Translations under genes and position numbers: made by a program
Shown: positions 44,603-54,085 of the stretch, piece by piece
Layout: every line of letters begins with the position of its first letter
Numbering within the stretch: the stretch's first letter is position 1
Origin: Longimicrobiales bacterium
Lineage (GTDB): Bacteria; Gemmatimonadota; Gemmatimonadetes; Longimicrobiales; Gaopeijiaceae
Direction of reading: 5' to 3'
Assembly: GCA_951813395.1 (NCBI GenBank)
Contig: OX638356.1
Coordinates: forward strand, 2,864,501 to 2,928,500
Length of the DNA stretch: 64,000 nt
The notes under the pieces: model-generated
Seen by the model: the letters and a program-made list of their open reading frames with translations, nothing else
Databases searched by the model: none
What the model was told of the DNA's origin: nothing

Positions 44603-45103
44603 ATGATTTCGACAATCCTGCGCAACTCCCCCGTCACGGCCCTCGCCGCCCCTGTTCTCGTGCTGTCCATGGCCTGCGAGGAAGCCGCCACGGCCGACGA
44701 CGCCCAGATGGCGGACGCGGCGCCGGCGGTCGAGTTCGTCAATCCGCGCTCGCCCGCCGACGGCGACGGGGTGGCGCCATTCAGCGGAGCGGTGTGGGTC
44801 GGCAACACGTTTTACGTGTCCGGCATGCTCGGGCTCGAGGGAGGCCAGGTTCCCGAGACGGCGGAACAGGAAGCCGCCAATGTCCTCGATGCCATGAAGG
44901 GTGTCCTGGAGGGCGAGGGTCTGACCATGGACGACCTCGTCGTCGTGCAGGTGTTCGCCTCCGACGTAGCGGACTACGGCGCTTTCAACAGCGTCTACCG
45001 CACCTACTTCACCACCGAGTTCCCCGCCCGGGCGTTCCTCGGATCGGGTCCGCTTCTCTTCGGGGCCCGCTTCGAGGTGATGGGGACTGCGGTCAGGCGG
45101 TAG
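44603..45103 (+). CDS. secreted RidA family protein
   Basis: 166 residues: a lipoprotein-type signal (VLVLSMAC near residue 25), then a RidA/YjgF domain with GAVWVGNTFYVSGMLG, TAEQEAANVLDAMKGVLEGEG, DDLVVVQVFASDV and the terminal GARFEVMGTAVRR. Cytosolic RidA hydrolyses 2-aminoacrylate imines; exported members are uncharacterised. A key Arg in the RidA active site (usually in the PAR-xxV block) falls at FPARAFLGSG, so it is present. It is divergent from the ArsC-like gene. Confidence 0.87.
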   Translation: MISTILRNSPVTALAAPVLVLSMACEEAATADDAQMADAAPAVEFVNPRSPADGDGVAPFSGAVWVGNTFYVSGMLGLEGGQVPETAEQEAANVLDAMKGVLEGEGLTMDDLVVVQVFASDVADYGAFNSVYRTYFTTEFPARAFLGSGPLLFGARFEVMGTAVRR

Positions 45104-45135
45104 CACCGCGCGACCGGCTCTGCAAACGACGGCGA

Positions 45136-45163
45136 CGATACTAAACATTATTGTTAAGTATCG
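45136..45163. repeat. AT-rich palindrome at a convergent gene junction (copy B)
   Basis: 11-bp arms with one mismatch (CGATACTAAAC at 45136-45146, GTTAAGTATCG at 45153-45163) and a 6-bp loop. The inner 24 bp match copy A (31649-31672) at 20 positions. It lies between the RidA gene and the convergent class V aminotransferase gene. Confidence 0.7.
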
Positions 45164-45168
45164 AACAC

Positions 45169-46443
45169 CTACCCTAAGATCACCTCGCGCAGCGCCCTTA
45201 CGCCCGCCACCGCCCGCTCCACATGCTCGCGGGTGTTGTAGACGTGGGGGCAAAGCCGGAGTCCGCCCGTGCCCGCTCCCGCGATCCCGTGTTCCTCGTA
45301 CAGGCGGCGCAGCGCCGCGCCGCGGTCGCCCGGCACCTCGATGATGCAGACGCCGCCCGCGAGGGCCGGGTCCATCGGGGTAACCAGGGTCATCCCGAGC
45401 TCGGCGAGCCCCTCCTTCAGGGTCGTCGCGAGTTCGCTGATCCGCTCCTCGGTCTCGCGGCCGCCGATCGCGGCATGGAAACGGGCCGTCGTGCCGACCG
45501 CGGCCAGACAGGCATCGTCCCGCTGGCCCATTGACTCGAACTTGCGGGCCCCCTTCACGTCGGGGTCGGCGTCGCTCCCCCAACCGGGCGCCACGATGTT
45601 CGGCCAGATCTCGGCGATCCGGTCCTCCCTGACGTAGAGCAGGCCCGCTTCCTTCGGGCCCATGAACCACTTGTGGGACGAAGCCGAATACGAGTCGCAC
45701 CCGAGTTCGCGCAGGTCGACGTCGAGCGCGCCCCAGCTCTGTGCGCCGTCCAGGTGGACGTGGATGCCGCGGGCGTGGGCCACCTCGACGAGTTCGCGGA
45801 CGGGGAGCCGCACACCGCTGACGTTCGAGACGTGGGTGAGCGCCAGCACACGGGTCCGGGCGGTCAGGGCCGCGACGAAGGGGTCGCTCAGCTCCTGGGC
45901 CGAAGCCGGGTGACGCGGCACGCCTACCCTCTTCACGGTGATCCCGAACCTCGCCGCCCGCACGTCCCACGCCACGTTGTTGGTCGGGTGGTTCTGATCC
46001 CAGACAACCACCTCGTCGCCCGCGCTCAACGGCACGCCGTTGTTGATCGTGTTGTTGGCCTCGCTGGTGTTGCGGACGAGCGCGACCTCGTCGGGGCTGA
46101 CGCCGACCTGGGCCGCCACGGCCGTCCGGGAAGCCTCCGTCAGGGTGCGGAACTTCGCGCGGTTGTTGGACGAGCAGTCGCGATCGATGTCGCGGGTCAG
46201 GTCCTCGACGCGCGCGGCCACGGAACGGGGCGACGGGCAGAGGTTGGCCGCGTTCATGGGGACGCGTTCGTCGGTGAAGGAGAACTGCGCGCGGACCTGC
46301 TTCCAGTAGGACTCGTCGGTCGGGGAGGCCGGACCAGCGGGCGGGGCGGCCGGAGCGTCGGGGCGCGCGATGGCCGCGGGGAGGACAACGGCGCCGGCGG
46401 CCATGTCGGCGAGGAAGGAGCGGCGGCTGGTTCGACGCTTCAC
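45169..46443 (-). CDS. Tat-exported class V aminotransferase-fold protein
   Basis: 424 residues. The N-terminus RRTSRRSFLADMAAG is a Tat signal, so a PLP enzyme would be folded with cofactor before export. The catalytic domain is cysteine-desulfurase/kynureninase-like: RNTSEANNTINNG, DQNHPTNNVAW, HVHLDGAQSWGALDVDL, and the PLP lysine in YSASSHKWFMGPKEAGLL. The C-terminus has RLCPHVYNTREHVERAV. The GTG start at 46443 has AGGAGG 7 bases upstream. Substrate is unknown; isopenicillin-N epimerase-like annotations are common for this type. Confidence 0.85.
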   Translation of the reverse strand: MKRRTSRRSFLADMAAGAVVLPAAIARPDAPAAPPAGPASPTDESYWKQVRAQFSFTDERVPMNAANLCPSPRSVAARVEDLTRDIDRDCSSNNRAKFRTLTEASRTAVAAQVGVSPDEVALVRNTSEANNTINNGVPLSAGDEVVVWDQNHPTNNVAWDVRAARFGITVKRVGVPRHPASAQELSDPFVAALTARTRVLALTHVSNVSGVRLPVRELVEVAHARGIHVHLDGAQSWGALDVDLRELGCDSYSASSHKWFMGPKEAGLLYVREDRIAEIWPNIVAPGWGSDADPDVKGARKFESMGQRDDACLAAVGTTARFHAAIGGRETEERISELATTLKEGLAELGMTLVTPMDPALAGGVCIIEVPGDRGAALRRLYEEHGIAGAGTGGLRLCPHVYNTREHVERAVAGVRALREVILG

Positions 46444-46576
46444 GGGACTGCCTCCTGGGACTGGGGCCGAACGGGCGGGTTGCTCTGATCATACCGGGTA
46501 GGCAGCTTCCGTTGCCAGTCTCGTCCGCGAGCCCGCGCGACCGCGCTCCCCCACCCCATGCCCACAGGAGAGCACC

Positions 46577-47884
46577 TTGGCACTGATCGCCCAGCGCATG
46601 AGTCACCTGGGTACGGAAAACGCCTTCAAGCTCGGAGACGACATCCAGCGATGCGTCGACAGGGGAATGGACGTGATCCGCTTCAACCTGGGCGCGCCCG
46701 ATTTTCGCAGTGCTCCGCACCTCAACCGCGTCGCCGGCGAGGCGCTGGACGCCGGGAACTCCGGCTACTGCGACCCCGCCGGCATCCTCCCGTTTCGCGA
46801 GGCCATTGCGGCACACGTGACGCAAACTCGCGGCGTGGAGGTGACTCCCGGCCGGGTCATCGTCACCCCGGGCGCAAAGCCCCCGATCGGCTACACGCTG
46901 CAGACCTACGTGAACGAGGGCGACGAGGTCATCTACCCCTCTCCCGGATTCCCGATCTACGAATCGTGGGTGCGTTTCGCGCGCGCGGCGCCGGTGCCGC
47001 TGCTGCTCTCGGAAGACAGGGACTTCGCCTTCACCGCGGACGATCTCGCCGCGCTGATCACCGAGCGGACCAAGGTGATCATCCTGTGCTCGCCCTCGAA
47101 TCCGACGGGGGGCGTCCTGTCGCGCGACGAACTGGCGGGGATCGCCGAGACGATCCGGACGGCCTGCCGCCCCGACGTGCGCGTGTACGCCGACGAGATC
47201 TACGAGCACATCCTCTTCGACGGCCTCGAACACGAGAGCATCATGTCGCACGAGGGCATGCCCGAGCGCACCGTCCTGGCGAGCGGCCATTCCAAGGGGT
47301 TCGCGATGACCGGGTGGCGTCTGGGATGGGCGGTGCTGCCCACCGAGGAGGAGGCCGCGATCTTCAAGCAGCTCAACATCAACATCATGTCGTGCGTGCC
47401 TCCGTTCCTCCAGGAAGCGGGAGCGGCGGCGTACGAAGACCCGGCGTCGGCGGTGCAGGTCGAACGCATGGTGCGGGAGTTCGAGCGGCGCCGCGACTGG
47501 ATCGTGCCGGCGCTGAACGGGGTTCCGGGCGTGAGGTGCCGACTGCCGAAGGGCGCGTTCTACGTCTTCCCCGACGTGTCGGGGGCGTGCGAGCGGCTGG
47601 GCGTGCACGACGCGCGGGCCCGGCTGCCGGCCGCGGCGCGCGAGCGGGCGACTCCGGCGGCCGTGCTCCAGATGTTCCTGCTGTACCGGTACGGAGTGGC
47701 GTCGATGGACCGGGCGTCGTTCGGCAGGATCGGTGCGGAGGGGCAGGATTTCCTGCGGCTGTCGATCGCCAACAGCATGGACGACATCCGGCGAGGGGTG
47801 AAGCGGATCGGCGAAGCTGCCGAGGATGTCGCCGGGTTTGCGGAATTCGCGGGGAGCGGGGACTTCAGGGAGCTCTTCGGGTGA
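46577..47884 (+). CDS. class I/II pyridoxal phosphate-dependent aminotransferase
   Basis: 435 residues, aspartate-aminotransferase-like. Present: NLGAPDF, VTPGAKPPI, CSPSNPTGGVLSRDEL, YADEIYEHILFDG (pyridine-binding Asp and Tyr) and the PLP lysine in ASGHSKGFAMTGWRLGW. The C-terminal Arg is in FLRLSIANSMDDIRRGV. The TTG start at 46577 is backed by GGAG 7 bases upstream. The stop overlaps the dapB start (GTGA), which suggests a role in amino-acid (possibly lysine/diaminopimelate) metabolism, by context only. Confidence 0.92.
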   Translation: MALIAQRMSHLGTENAFKLGDDIQRCVDRGMDVIRFNLGAPDFRSAPHLNRVAGEALDAGNSGYCDPAGILPFREAIAAHVTQTRGVEVTPGRVIVTPGAKPPIGYTLQTYVNEGDEVIYPSPGFPIYESWVRFARAAPVPLLLSEDRDFAFTADDLAALITERTKVIILCSPSNPTGGVLSRDELAGIAETIRTACRPDVRVYADEIYEHILFDGLEHESIMSHEGMPERTVLASGHSKGFAMTGWRLGWAVLPTEEEAAIFKQLNINIMSCVPPFLQEAGAAAYEDPASAVQVERMVREFERRRDWIVPALNGVPGVRCRLPKGAFYVFPDVSGACERLGVHDARARLPAAARERATPAAVLQMFLLYRYGVASMDRASFGRIGAEGQDFLRLSIANSMDDIRRGVKRIGEAAEDVAGFAEFAGSGDFRELFG

Positions 47885-48684
47885 GCCTCCGGGCATGCGT
47901 CGCGGGCGTCACCGGCTGGACGGGGCGCGAGGTGGCCGCCGCGGTGCGGGATTCTCACGAGTTCGAGCTGGTGGCGGCGGTCTCGCGCCGGGCGGCGGGA
48001 ACGGATGTCGGCGACGCGCTCGGCTGGGGGGCGCGCACGGGAGTGGAGATCACGGCCGATCCCGTGAGCGCGCTGTCCCGGGCACCCGACGTCTGGATCG
48101 ACTACACGCATCCGCTCGCGGTCAAGAGCCACGCACTGACCGCACTGGAGGCGGGTACGCGGGTGGTGATCGGCACCTCGGGGCTGGGAGCCTCCGACTA
48201 CAGCGACATCGAGGCCGCAGCGGTTGCACACGGGACGGGGGTGATCGCGGCGGGCAACTTTTCGCTGACGGCCGCGTGCCTCAAGCACCTGGCCGGGATC
48301 GCGTCGCGCCACCTGCCGCACCGAGAGATCGTCGACTACGCCCACTCCGGGAAGCCGGACGCCCCGAGCGGTACCGCGATGGAGCTGGCGGAGTACCTCG
48401 ACACCGTCTCGCCCAACCGCATCGAGGTTCCCGTGGACGAGATCGTGGGCGTCCCGGGGACCCGCGGCGCGGGAATCGCGGGCACGCAGGTGCATTCGGT
48501 CAGGCTTCCCGGCTACGTCATCTCGGTCGAGGTCCTCTTCGGGCTCCCCGGTGAGCACCTCACCATTCGCCACGACGCCGGCGAGAGCGCGGAACCGTAC
48601 GTGGCGGGAACGCTGCTGGCGGCGCGGCGGGTCGGCGAAGTCCGGGGACTGGTCCGCGGGCTCGACCGGTTGCTGTTCGGATAG
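47881..48684 (+). CDS. dapB: 4-hydroxy-tetrahydrodipicolinate reductase
   Basis: 267-residue DapB-like enzyme of the lysine/diaminopimelate pathway. The Rossmann start is VAGVTGWTGREVAAAV, then DYTHPLAVKSHA, GTSGLG, AAGNFSLTAACLKHLA and the substrate block EIVDYAHSGKPDAPSGTAMELA. The usual double His before the lysine is DYAHSGK here, a slight variant. GTG 47881 overlaps the aminotransferase stop by 4 bases. It converges with the glutamine cyclotransferase gene. Confidence 0.9.
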   Translation: MSLRACVAGVTGWTGREVAAAVRDSHEFELVAAVSRRAAGTDVGDALGWGARTGVEITADPVSALSRAPDVWIDYTHPLAVKSHALTALEAGTRVVIGTSGLGASDYSDIEAAAVAHGTGVIAAGNFSLTAACLKHLAGIASRHLPHREIVDYAHSGKPDAPSGTAMELAEYLDTVSPNRIEVPVDEIVGVPGTRGAGIAGTQVHSVRLPGYVISVEVLFGLPGEHLTIRHDAGESAEPYVAGTLLAARRVGEVRGLVRGLDRLLFG

Positions 48685-48696
48685 GGGGAAAGGGAG

Positions 48697-49470
48697 CTAC
48701 TCGTCCGTGATGGCGATTTCGAACATCGAAGACCACAGCTTCCCGGTCACGTAGAACGTGCCGGTGGCCTCGTCGTAGGCGATGCCGTTGAAGACCGCGC
48801 CCGCGTCCGTCGGCCGGCCGCTCACCAGCGAGAGTCCGAAAGCGTCGAGCTGGCCCGTAACCTCTCCGGTCGACTTGTCGATCCGCACGATTTCGTCCTT
48901 CAGGTATATGTTCGCGTAGATGTGGTCGCCGACGCACTCGAGTTCGTTCAGGTTGCGCACCGAGAAGCCGGACCGCTTGACGTCGATCCGGTCCAGCAGT
49001 TCGAAGGTGGCCGGATCCCGCCGCTGCAGCGTATCCGAGCCATCCGACATGAACAGCGACTCGCCGTCGTGACAGAGTCCCCAGCCCTCGCCCTCGTACG
49101 CGAATGTGCCCTCCGGCACCAGCGTCGCGGCATCGTAGACGAAGGCCAGCCCCGCCTTCCAGGTGAGTTGAATCAGCTTGTCGTCGACGAGGGCGATCCC
49201 CTCGCCGAAATGCTCGTCCGAGAGCGCGTGGCTGCGCAGCACCTCGCCGGTCGCGATGTCGACCTGCCGGACATCGGACTCTCCGTACTGGCCCGTGCTT
49301 TCGAAGAACACGCCGTCGTGGATCAGCAATCCCTGCGTGTATCCGGACGGGTCGTGCGGGAGCGTGCGCCGCAGTTCGTACCCAAGCACCGCAACGGCGT
49401 CCCCGCAGGCGCCGACGAACAGCGGCACCACCGCGACTGCCGCAACCAACCGATTGACTCGCTGAATCAT
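48697..49470 (-). CDS. glutaminyl-peptide cyclotransferase (bacterial/plant-type) lipoprotein
   Basis: 257 residues. Lipoprotein signal ending in VGAC near residue 21, then a five-bladed propeller of the glutamine cyclotransferase family: HDPSGYTQGLLIHDGVFFESTGQYGES, EHFGEGIALVDDKLIQLTWK and VRNLNELECVGDHIYANI are diagnostic. It would cyclise N-terminal Gln of exported peptides to pyroglutamate. ATG 49470 was chosen because the hydrophobic leader begins there. It is divergent from the next gene. Confidence 0.9.
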   Translation of the reverse strand: MIQRVNRLVAAVAVVPLFVGACGDAVAVLGYELRRTLPHDPSGYTQGLLIHDGVFFESTGQYGESDVRQVDIATGEVLRSHALSDEHFGEGIALVDDKLIQLTWKAGLAFVYDAATLVPEGTFAYEGEGWGLCHDGESLFMSDGSDTLQRRDPATFELLDRIDVKRSGFSVRNLNELECVGDHIYANIYLKDEIVRIDKSTGEVTGQLDAFGLSLVSGRPTDAGAVFNGIAYDEATGTFYVTGKLWSSMFEIAITDE

Positions 49471-49583
49471 CACTTGCCTCGCATTGCATGGCGCACCGAA
49501 CCCGGAGCCGAGGCGCGCTCTATTCTCATCGTGGGACCCTCTGGCTAACGTATCACTTCTCATCCCGATCCAAGGAGGCGGAA

Positions 49584-50750
49584 GTGCCCGGGCTGCATCC
49601 CCACATAGATCCCGACGGACTACTGGAATACTCGGTCGTCTTCACCGACCGATCACTGAATCACATGTCGGCGCGGTTTCGCGACATCATGAAGTATCTC
49701 TCCGGGACGCTGAAGGCGACGTACGGCGCGGAAGCCGTCGCCGTGGTTCCCGGCGGGGGAACGTACGCGATGGAGGCGGCGGCCCGGCAGTTCGGCACCG
49801 GCAAGCGCTGCCTGGTCATCCGCAACGGCTGGTTCAGCTACCGCTGGACCCAGATCTTCAAGGCGGGAGGGATCCCGTCCGCGGAGACGGTGCTTACCGC
49901 TCGCGCCGTCGCCGACGGTCCGCAACCTCCATTCGCGCCGCCGCCGATCGCCGACGTCACGGCGGCCATTGCGGCCGAGCGCCCGGATGTGGTGTTCGCG
50001 CCCCATGTGGAGACGTCGGCCGGGATTCTCCTGCCAGACGGCTATCTGCGGGCCGTGGCGGACGCGACGCACGCCGCCGGGGGCATTTTCGTGCTCGACA
50101 GTATCGCGGCGGGGGCAATGTGGGTCGACATGAAGGCGTGCGGCGTAGACGTGCTGCTCAGCGCCCCGCAAAAGGGGTGGAGCGGGTCGCCGTGCGCGGG
50201 GCTCGTGATGCTGGGTCCGGAGGCGCTGGCGAGGATGGACCCGGCGGACAACACGAGCTTCTCGTGCGACCTGCTGCGCTGGCTCCGCGTGATGGAGAGC
50301 TACGAAGAGGGCGGACACACCTACCACGCGACCATGCCCACGGACGCGCTGCGCATGTTGCACGACGCGATGGTGGAGCTGCAGGCATTCGGCCCGGAGA
50401 AGGCGAAGGCCCGGCAACGGCAACTCGGCGACCGCGTCAGGGCGCTTCTTGCCGAACGGGGCTTCAGGAGCGTGGCCGCACCGGGCTTCGAGGCGCCCGG
50501 GGTGGTCGTCAGCTACACCGACGATCCCGAAATCAGGCAGGGGACCGCTTTCGCGCGGGCGGGCGTACAGATCGCGGCTGGCGTGCCCCTGCAGTGCGGT
50601 GAGCCCGAGGGATTCAGCACCTTCCGCCTGGGCCTTTTCGGGCTGGACAAGCTCGGTCATGTCGATCGTACGGTGACCGCCTTCGCCGAGGCGCTGGAGC
50701 AGGTGCTCGAGGGGGCGGCGGCGACCGCGTCCCAGGCGGCGGCAATCTGA
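49584..50750 (+). CDS. class V PLP-dependent aminotransferase (AGT/SPT-like)
   Basis: 388 residues, similar to alanine-glyoxylate/serine-pyruvate aminotransferases. Seen: VVPGGGTYAMEAAAR, NGWFSYRW, VFAPHVETSAGI, GGIFVLDSIAAG (Asp) and the PLP lysine in LLSAPQKGWSGSP. GLFGLDKLGHVDRTV closes the small domain. The GTG at 49584 is favoured over 49488 by AAGGAGG six bases upstream and by the absence of family similarity before it. It runs into the DUF3224 gene with a 1-base overlap. Confidence 0.9.
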   Translation: MPGLHPHIDPDGLLEYSVVFTDRSLNHMSARFRDIMKYLSGTLKATYGAEAVAVVPGGGTYAMEAAARQFGTGKRCLVIRNGWFSYRWTQIFKAGGIPSAETVLTARAVADGPQPPFAPPPIADVTAAIAAERPDVVFAPHVETSAGILLPDGYLRAVADATHAAGGIFVLDSIAAGAMWVDMKACGVDVLLSAPQKGWSGSPCAGLVMLGPEALARMDPADNTSFSCDLLRWLRVMESYEEGGHTYHATMPTDALRMLHDAMVELQAFGPEKAKARQRQLGDRVRALLAERGFRSVAAPGFEAPGVVVSYTDDPEIRQGTAFARAGVQIAAGVPLQCGEPEGFSTFRLGLFGLDKLGHVDRTVTAFAEALEQVLEGAAATASQAAAI

Positions 50751-51163
50751 TGGGGCGCCGCATCGTTTCGGAATTCGAAGTGACGGGGTGGGAACAGACG
50801 CCGTACGGCGAGGAGGAGGACGGCCCGAGTCTCGGCGAGGCGATGGTGCTCAAGCGCTACCGGGGGAAACTCGAGGGCGTCGGCCGCGCCAGGCTCCTGA
50901 TGTGCCGGGCCGATCCCGCCAGCAACAGCGAGAACGCCGGGTACGTGGCATCGGAACGGGTCGAGGGAAGCCTGGATGGCAGGAAGGGCACGTTCGTCCT
51001 GCAGCATTGGGGAGTGGTGGCCGCCGGCGCGCCACCCACAACCGCCGGACACGTCGTGCCCGGATCCGGCACCGGCGAGCTGGCCGGGCTGACCGGTTCG
51101 ATGGAGATCGCCGTCGCGCCGGACGGAACCCACACCCTCGCGCTGGACTACGAGCTTCCGTAG
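50750..51163 (+). CDS. DUF3224 domain protein
   Basis: 137 residues, a small beta-barrel family of unknown function. The pattern SEFEVTGWEQTPYGEEE, MVLKRYRGKLEGVG, YVASERVEGSLDGRKGTFVLQH and GSGTGELAGLTGSMEI matches DUF3224 throughout. No signal peptide. The ATG shares one base with the aminotransferase stop. The 3' end overlaps the convergent NHL gene by 16 bases. Confidence 0.85.
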   Translation: MGRRIVSEFEVTGWEQTPYGEEEDGPSLGEAMVLKRYRGKLEGVGRARLLMCRADPASNSENAGYVASERVEGSLDGRKGTFVLQHWGVVAAGAPPTTAGHVVPGSGTGELAGLTGSMEIAVAPDGTHTLALDYELP

Positions 51164-52320
51164 GAGCCCGGGACGGCGCTGAACTTCTGCACCCGGCGAC
51201 CCGTCGAAGCCTCGCCGACGTACAGGGCCCCGCGCGAATCGACATCCATGCCGTGGGGGCGAAGGAACTGGCCCGCCTGCCGTCCTCCGCGTCCGAATTC
51301 ACCCACCACCTCGAGGTCTTCGCGGCGCAGGGTCCAGACCTTGTGGTTGGTCCCGTCGGCAAGGTACAGCCAGCGCTGATCGGGGTCTGGTGACAGTGCC
51401 AGGACAAAGGCCGAGCCGGACGCCAGCGTACGCGGTGCGATCGTCTTCTCGGTCACGTACTGCCCGCTCTGCCGGAAGACCTGGATCCGGTTGCCCCGCC
51501 GGTCCGCCACATAGATCAGGCCGTCGGCAGACCCGATGATCCCGTGGACGGTCGAATACTGGAGCGGGGGCGGGCCATCCGGGTCGCGGCCGGCATAGTC
51601 GTACCGGTATTCGTCGTCGGGCGGCTCGCCGTACGCGCCCCAGTGACGCCTGTACTCGCCCGTTTCGCCGTCGAAGACGATGACGCGGCGGTTGGCGTAG
51701 CCGTCGGCGATGAATACCTCGTTCGAACCGGGATCCACCCAGATGCCCGCCGGCCCTCCCAGCAGCCGGGTGTCGTCGCTCCCGCCGGTTACGTCGTACT
51801 CGCCCAGCGTCATGACCCGTTCGCCGTCGCGCGTGAACTTCATGACCCGGTGGTGACGATAGGTGCCCACCCAGACGAAATCGTTGTGGTCGACGAAGAG
51901 ACCGTGGGGGTTGCGGGGGTATTCGGCGATATCCTGCGACGGATCGCCCCATCCCTGCACCACGCGCCCGGAGGGATCGAACTCGATCACGGCTGGTGCG
52001 GGCACGCAGCAGGTCCCTATGGGCGGTTCCTGAACCGCCGAAGTCTCCTCCGGCGTCAGGGTCTCCGGCAGGTGTGCCACCCAGACGTGGTCGCGAGCGT
52101 CAACGAACACCGCCGTCACGGACCCCATGATCCATTTGTTCGGCATTTCCAGCGGCCATGACGCGTCGACCTGAAACGCGGGCGGCGAGTCGCCAGGGTT
52201 GTCGTTCGTTTCCGGGGGCATGGCATCCTGCGGCACGTCGCAGGCCGCGACAAGAGCAATGACGAGGAATGCCGCCGGATTGCGGAGTCTGCGGGTGGCC
52301 ACGCTTCGGGTTATCGTCAT
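51148..52320 (-). CDS. NHL-repeat beta-propeller lipoprotein
   Basis: 390 residues. Lipobox LVAAC near residue 27, then a six-bladed NHL propeller with repeated units such as PRNPHGLFVDHNDFVWVGTYRHHRV, GGPAGIWVDPGSNEVFIADGYANRRVIVFD and LRPHGMDVDSRGALYVGEAS. It resembles peptidylglycine alpha-amidating-lyase-type propellers, but catalytic residues cannot be assigned. Function is unknown. It is divergent from the efflux operon. Confidence 0.85.
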   Translation of the reverse strand: MTITRSVATRRLRNPAAFLVIALVAACDVPQDAMPPETNDNPGDSPPAFQVDASWPLEMPNKWIMGSVTAVFVDARDHVWVAHLPETLTPEETSAVQEPPIGTCCVPAPAVIEFDPSGRVVQGWGDPSQDIAEYPRNPHGLFVDHNDFVWVGTYRHHRVMKFTRDGERVMTLGEYDVTGGSDDTRLLGGPAGIWVDPGSNEVFIADGYANRRVIVFDGETGEYRRHWGAYGEPPDDEYRYDYAGRDPDGPPPLQYSTVHGIIGSADGLIYVADRRGNRIQVFRQSGQYVTEKTIAPRTLASGSAFVLALSPDPDQRWLYLADGTNHKVWTLRREDLEVVGEFGRGGRQAGQFLRPHGMDVDSRGALYVGEASTGRRVQKFSAVPGSYGSS

Positions 52321-52483
52321 TGGTGATCTCGCTGTCGTGGGAGAGCAGGCTCGTCGTACTTGCGTCGGTGCCGGACGCCCGGGAAAGTTTCGTGTGGGAG
52401 GGCGATCGCGCCAGCCCCGCGCGAGAGGCTCCGTGATTGACGCGGGACGTCCGCGGGAACGCTACACACGGTCGAGAGGGCAC

Positions 52484-54085
52484 ATGAACGGGACACTGAC
52501 TTCACCCGCCGGTGCTGGCGGCGGGACCGCGATGTCCGGGCTCGGCGCGCGACGGTTGCTGTTGGCCGCGGGCGCGCTCTTCCTGCCGTCGGCGTGTTCG
52601 TTTGTGCCGCCTCCGGCGGTCCCGGAGCCGGTCGCCGAGCTGCCGGGCAACTTCATGGGCGGTTCGCTGCCCGGAGACTACGAGTCACGCGAGTGGTGGG
52701 AGATCTTCGAGGACCCCGTGCTGAGCACGGTTGTCGATTCGGTCCTCGCGGCGAACTTCGACCTGGCCGAGGCGGTCGCCCGGGTGCAGCAGGCCCGGGC
52801 ACAGGCGGGTATCGCCAGGGCGGGACTGTTCCCGGCGCTGCAGGCCAGCGCCACCGCCACCGATCAGGACACGCCCGCCAACGCCGGATTCGGCGAGCAG
52901 TTTCGCAAGCTGGCGGGTGGCGAAGACGGCGCGCTGCCCGGAGCGTTCGAGTTCCCGGACCGTCTGGCCTTCACGACCTATTCGCTGGGCGTCGACTTCG
53001 CGTACGAACTCGATTTCTGGGGACGCGCCCGCAACGATGCCCGCGCGGCGGGCACCCAGTACATGGCTTCGGAGTCGGACTACCACGCCGCCCGGATCGG
53101 GGTGCTCGCGACAACCATCTCGACCTACTTCGAGATCGTGGATCTGCGTCGCCGCTCCGATCTCGCCCGGCGCACGATCGATGTGCTGATGGAGCGCGAG
53201 GCGCTGGCGGAAACCCGGTATGACCGCGGGCTAGTCACCTCGTTCGAGCTCTACCAGGTCAGACAGGACCTCCGCAACACGCAGGCCGCTCTACCCCAGC
53301 TGGAGACCCTCCTGACCGATGCCGAGGGGCGTCTGGCGGTACTGCTCGGCGGGTTCCGCGGGAAGCTCGAAGCGATCCTGCCGGACTCGCTCGCCCCCGT
53401 GCCCCTGGGAGATCCGGTCGCTGTGGGCGTCCCGGCGAACCTGCTCTACCAGCGCCCCGACGTACTGGCCGCTGGGCTGCGACTGGACGCGGCGCGGTAT
53501 GCGATCGGCGCGCGAAGGGCGGAACTGCTTCCGTCGCTGTCTCTTTCCGGCACGATCGGAGTCCAGTCCGCGCAGGCCGACGGGCTCTTCAACGTGGACC
53601 AGTGGTTCCGCAACCTGCTGGGCAACCTGACCGCCCCGATCTTCCAGGGGGGCCGCATCCGGCAGAACATCGCGCTGGCGCGCGCCCAGTTCGGCCAGGC
53701 CGCGGCATCGTACGGCCGCACGGTGGTGACGGCAGTCTACGAGGTCGAAGCCGCTCTGGCCGCCCTCGCCAACGAGGACCGCCGCCACGCGTTCCTTGTC
53801 TCCCAGCGCGAGGAGGCCCAGGGCTCGGTCGATCTCCAGTCGGAACGGTACGCATCGGGGGTCGGAGGCTACACCGACTACCTGGACGCGCTGCGCACAC
53901 TCCTCAATGTCGAATCGACCCTGTCCGGGGCAAGCCGTGACCTGGCCTTGGCCCGTCTGGCGGTGCACCGCGCACTGGGTGGGGAATGGACGGCGCCGCC
54001 CGAGTCCCTGGAGGGGCTGCAAATGGTCCCCGTCACGGGGTCGGCCGACGACGGCAACGCACGCAACTCGGAAGGGAGCAAATAG
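52484..54085 (+). CDS. RND efflux outer-membrane factor (NodT family)
   Basis: 533-residue TolC-like outer-membrane channel. An N-terminal signal (LLLAAGALFLPSAC) may carry an acylated cysteine. The first repeat has WWEIFEDPVLSTVVDSVLAANFDLAEAVARVQQARAQ and the second NLLYQRPDVLAAGLRLDAARYAIGARRAELLPSLSLSG, which are OEP-domain hallmarks. It forms the exit duct with the two genes that follow. ATG 52484 has GAGAGGG upstream. Confidence 0.92.
   Translation: MNGTLTSPAGAGGGTAMSGLGARRLLLAAGALFLPSACSFVPPPAVPEPVAELPGNFMGGSLPGDYESREWWEIFEDPVLSTVVDSVLAANFDLAEAVARVQQARAQAGIARAGLFPALQASATATDQDTPANAGFGEQFRKLAGGEDGALPGAFEFPDRLAFTTYSLGVDFAYELDFWGRARNDARAAGTQYMASESDYHAARIGVLATTISTYFEIVDLRRRSDLARRTIDVLMEREALAETRYDRGLVTSFELYQVRQDLRNTQAALPQLETLLTDAEGRLAVLLGGFRGKLEAILPDSLAPVPLGDPVAVGVPANLLYQRPDVLAAGLRLDAARYAIGARRAELLPSLSLSGTIGVQSAQADGLFNVDQWFRNLLGNLTAPIFQGGRIRQNIALARAQFGQAAASYGRTVVTAVYEVEAALAALANEDRRHAFLVSQREEAQGSVDLQSERYASGVGGYTDYLDALRTLLNVESTLSGASRDLALARLAVHRALGGEWTAPPESLEGLQMVPVTGSADDGNARNSEGSK

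Noticed and set aside
44474-47896. 1140-codon minus-strand open frame opposite RidA and the aminotransferase
   Set aside because: Covers several recognised genes in other frames; product is repetitive and Arg/Gly-rich.
52436-52460. TTGACG promoter for the RND operon
   Set aside because: Candidate -10 sequences lie at 19-20 bp with poor match; not strong enough.
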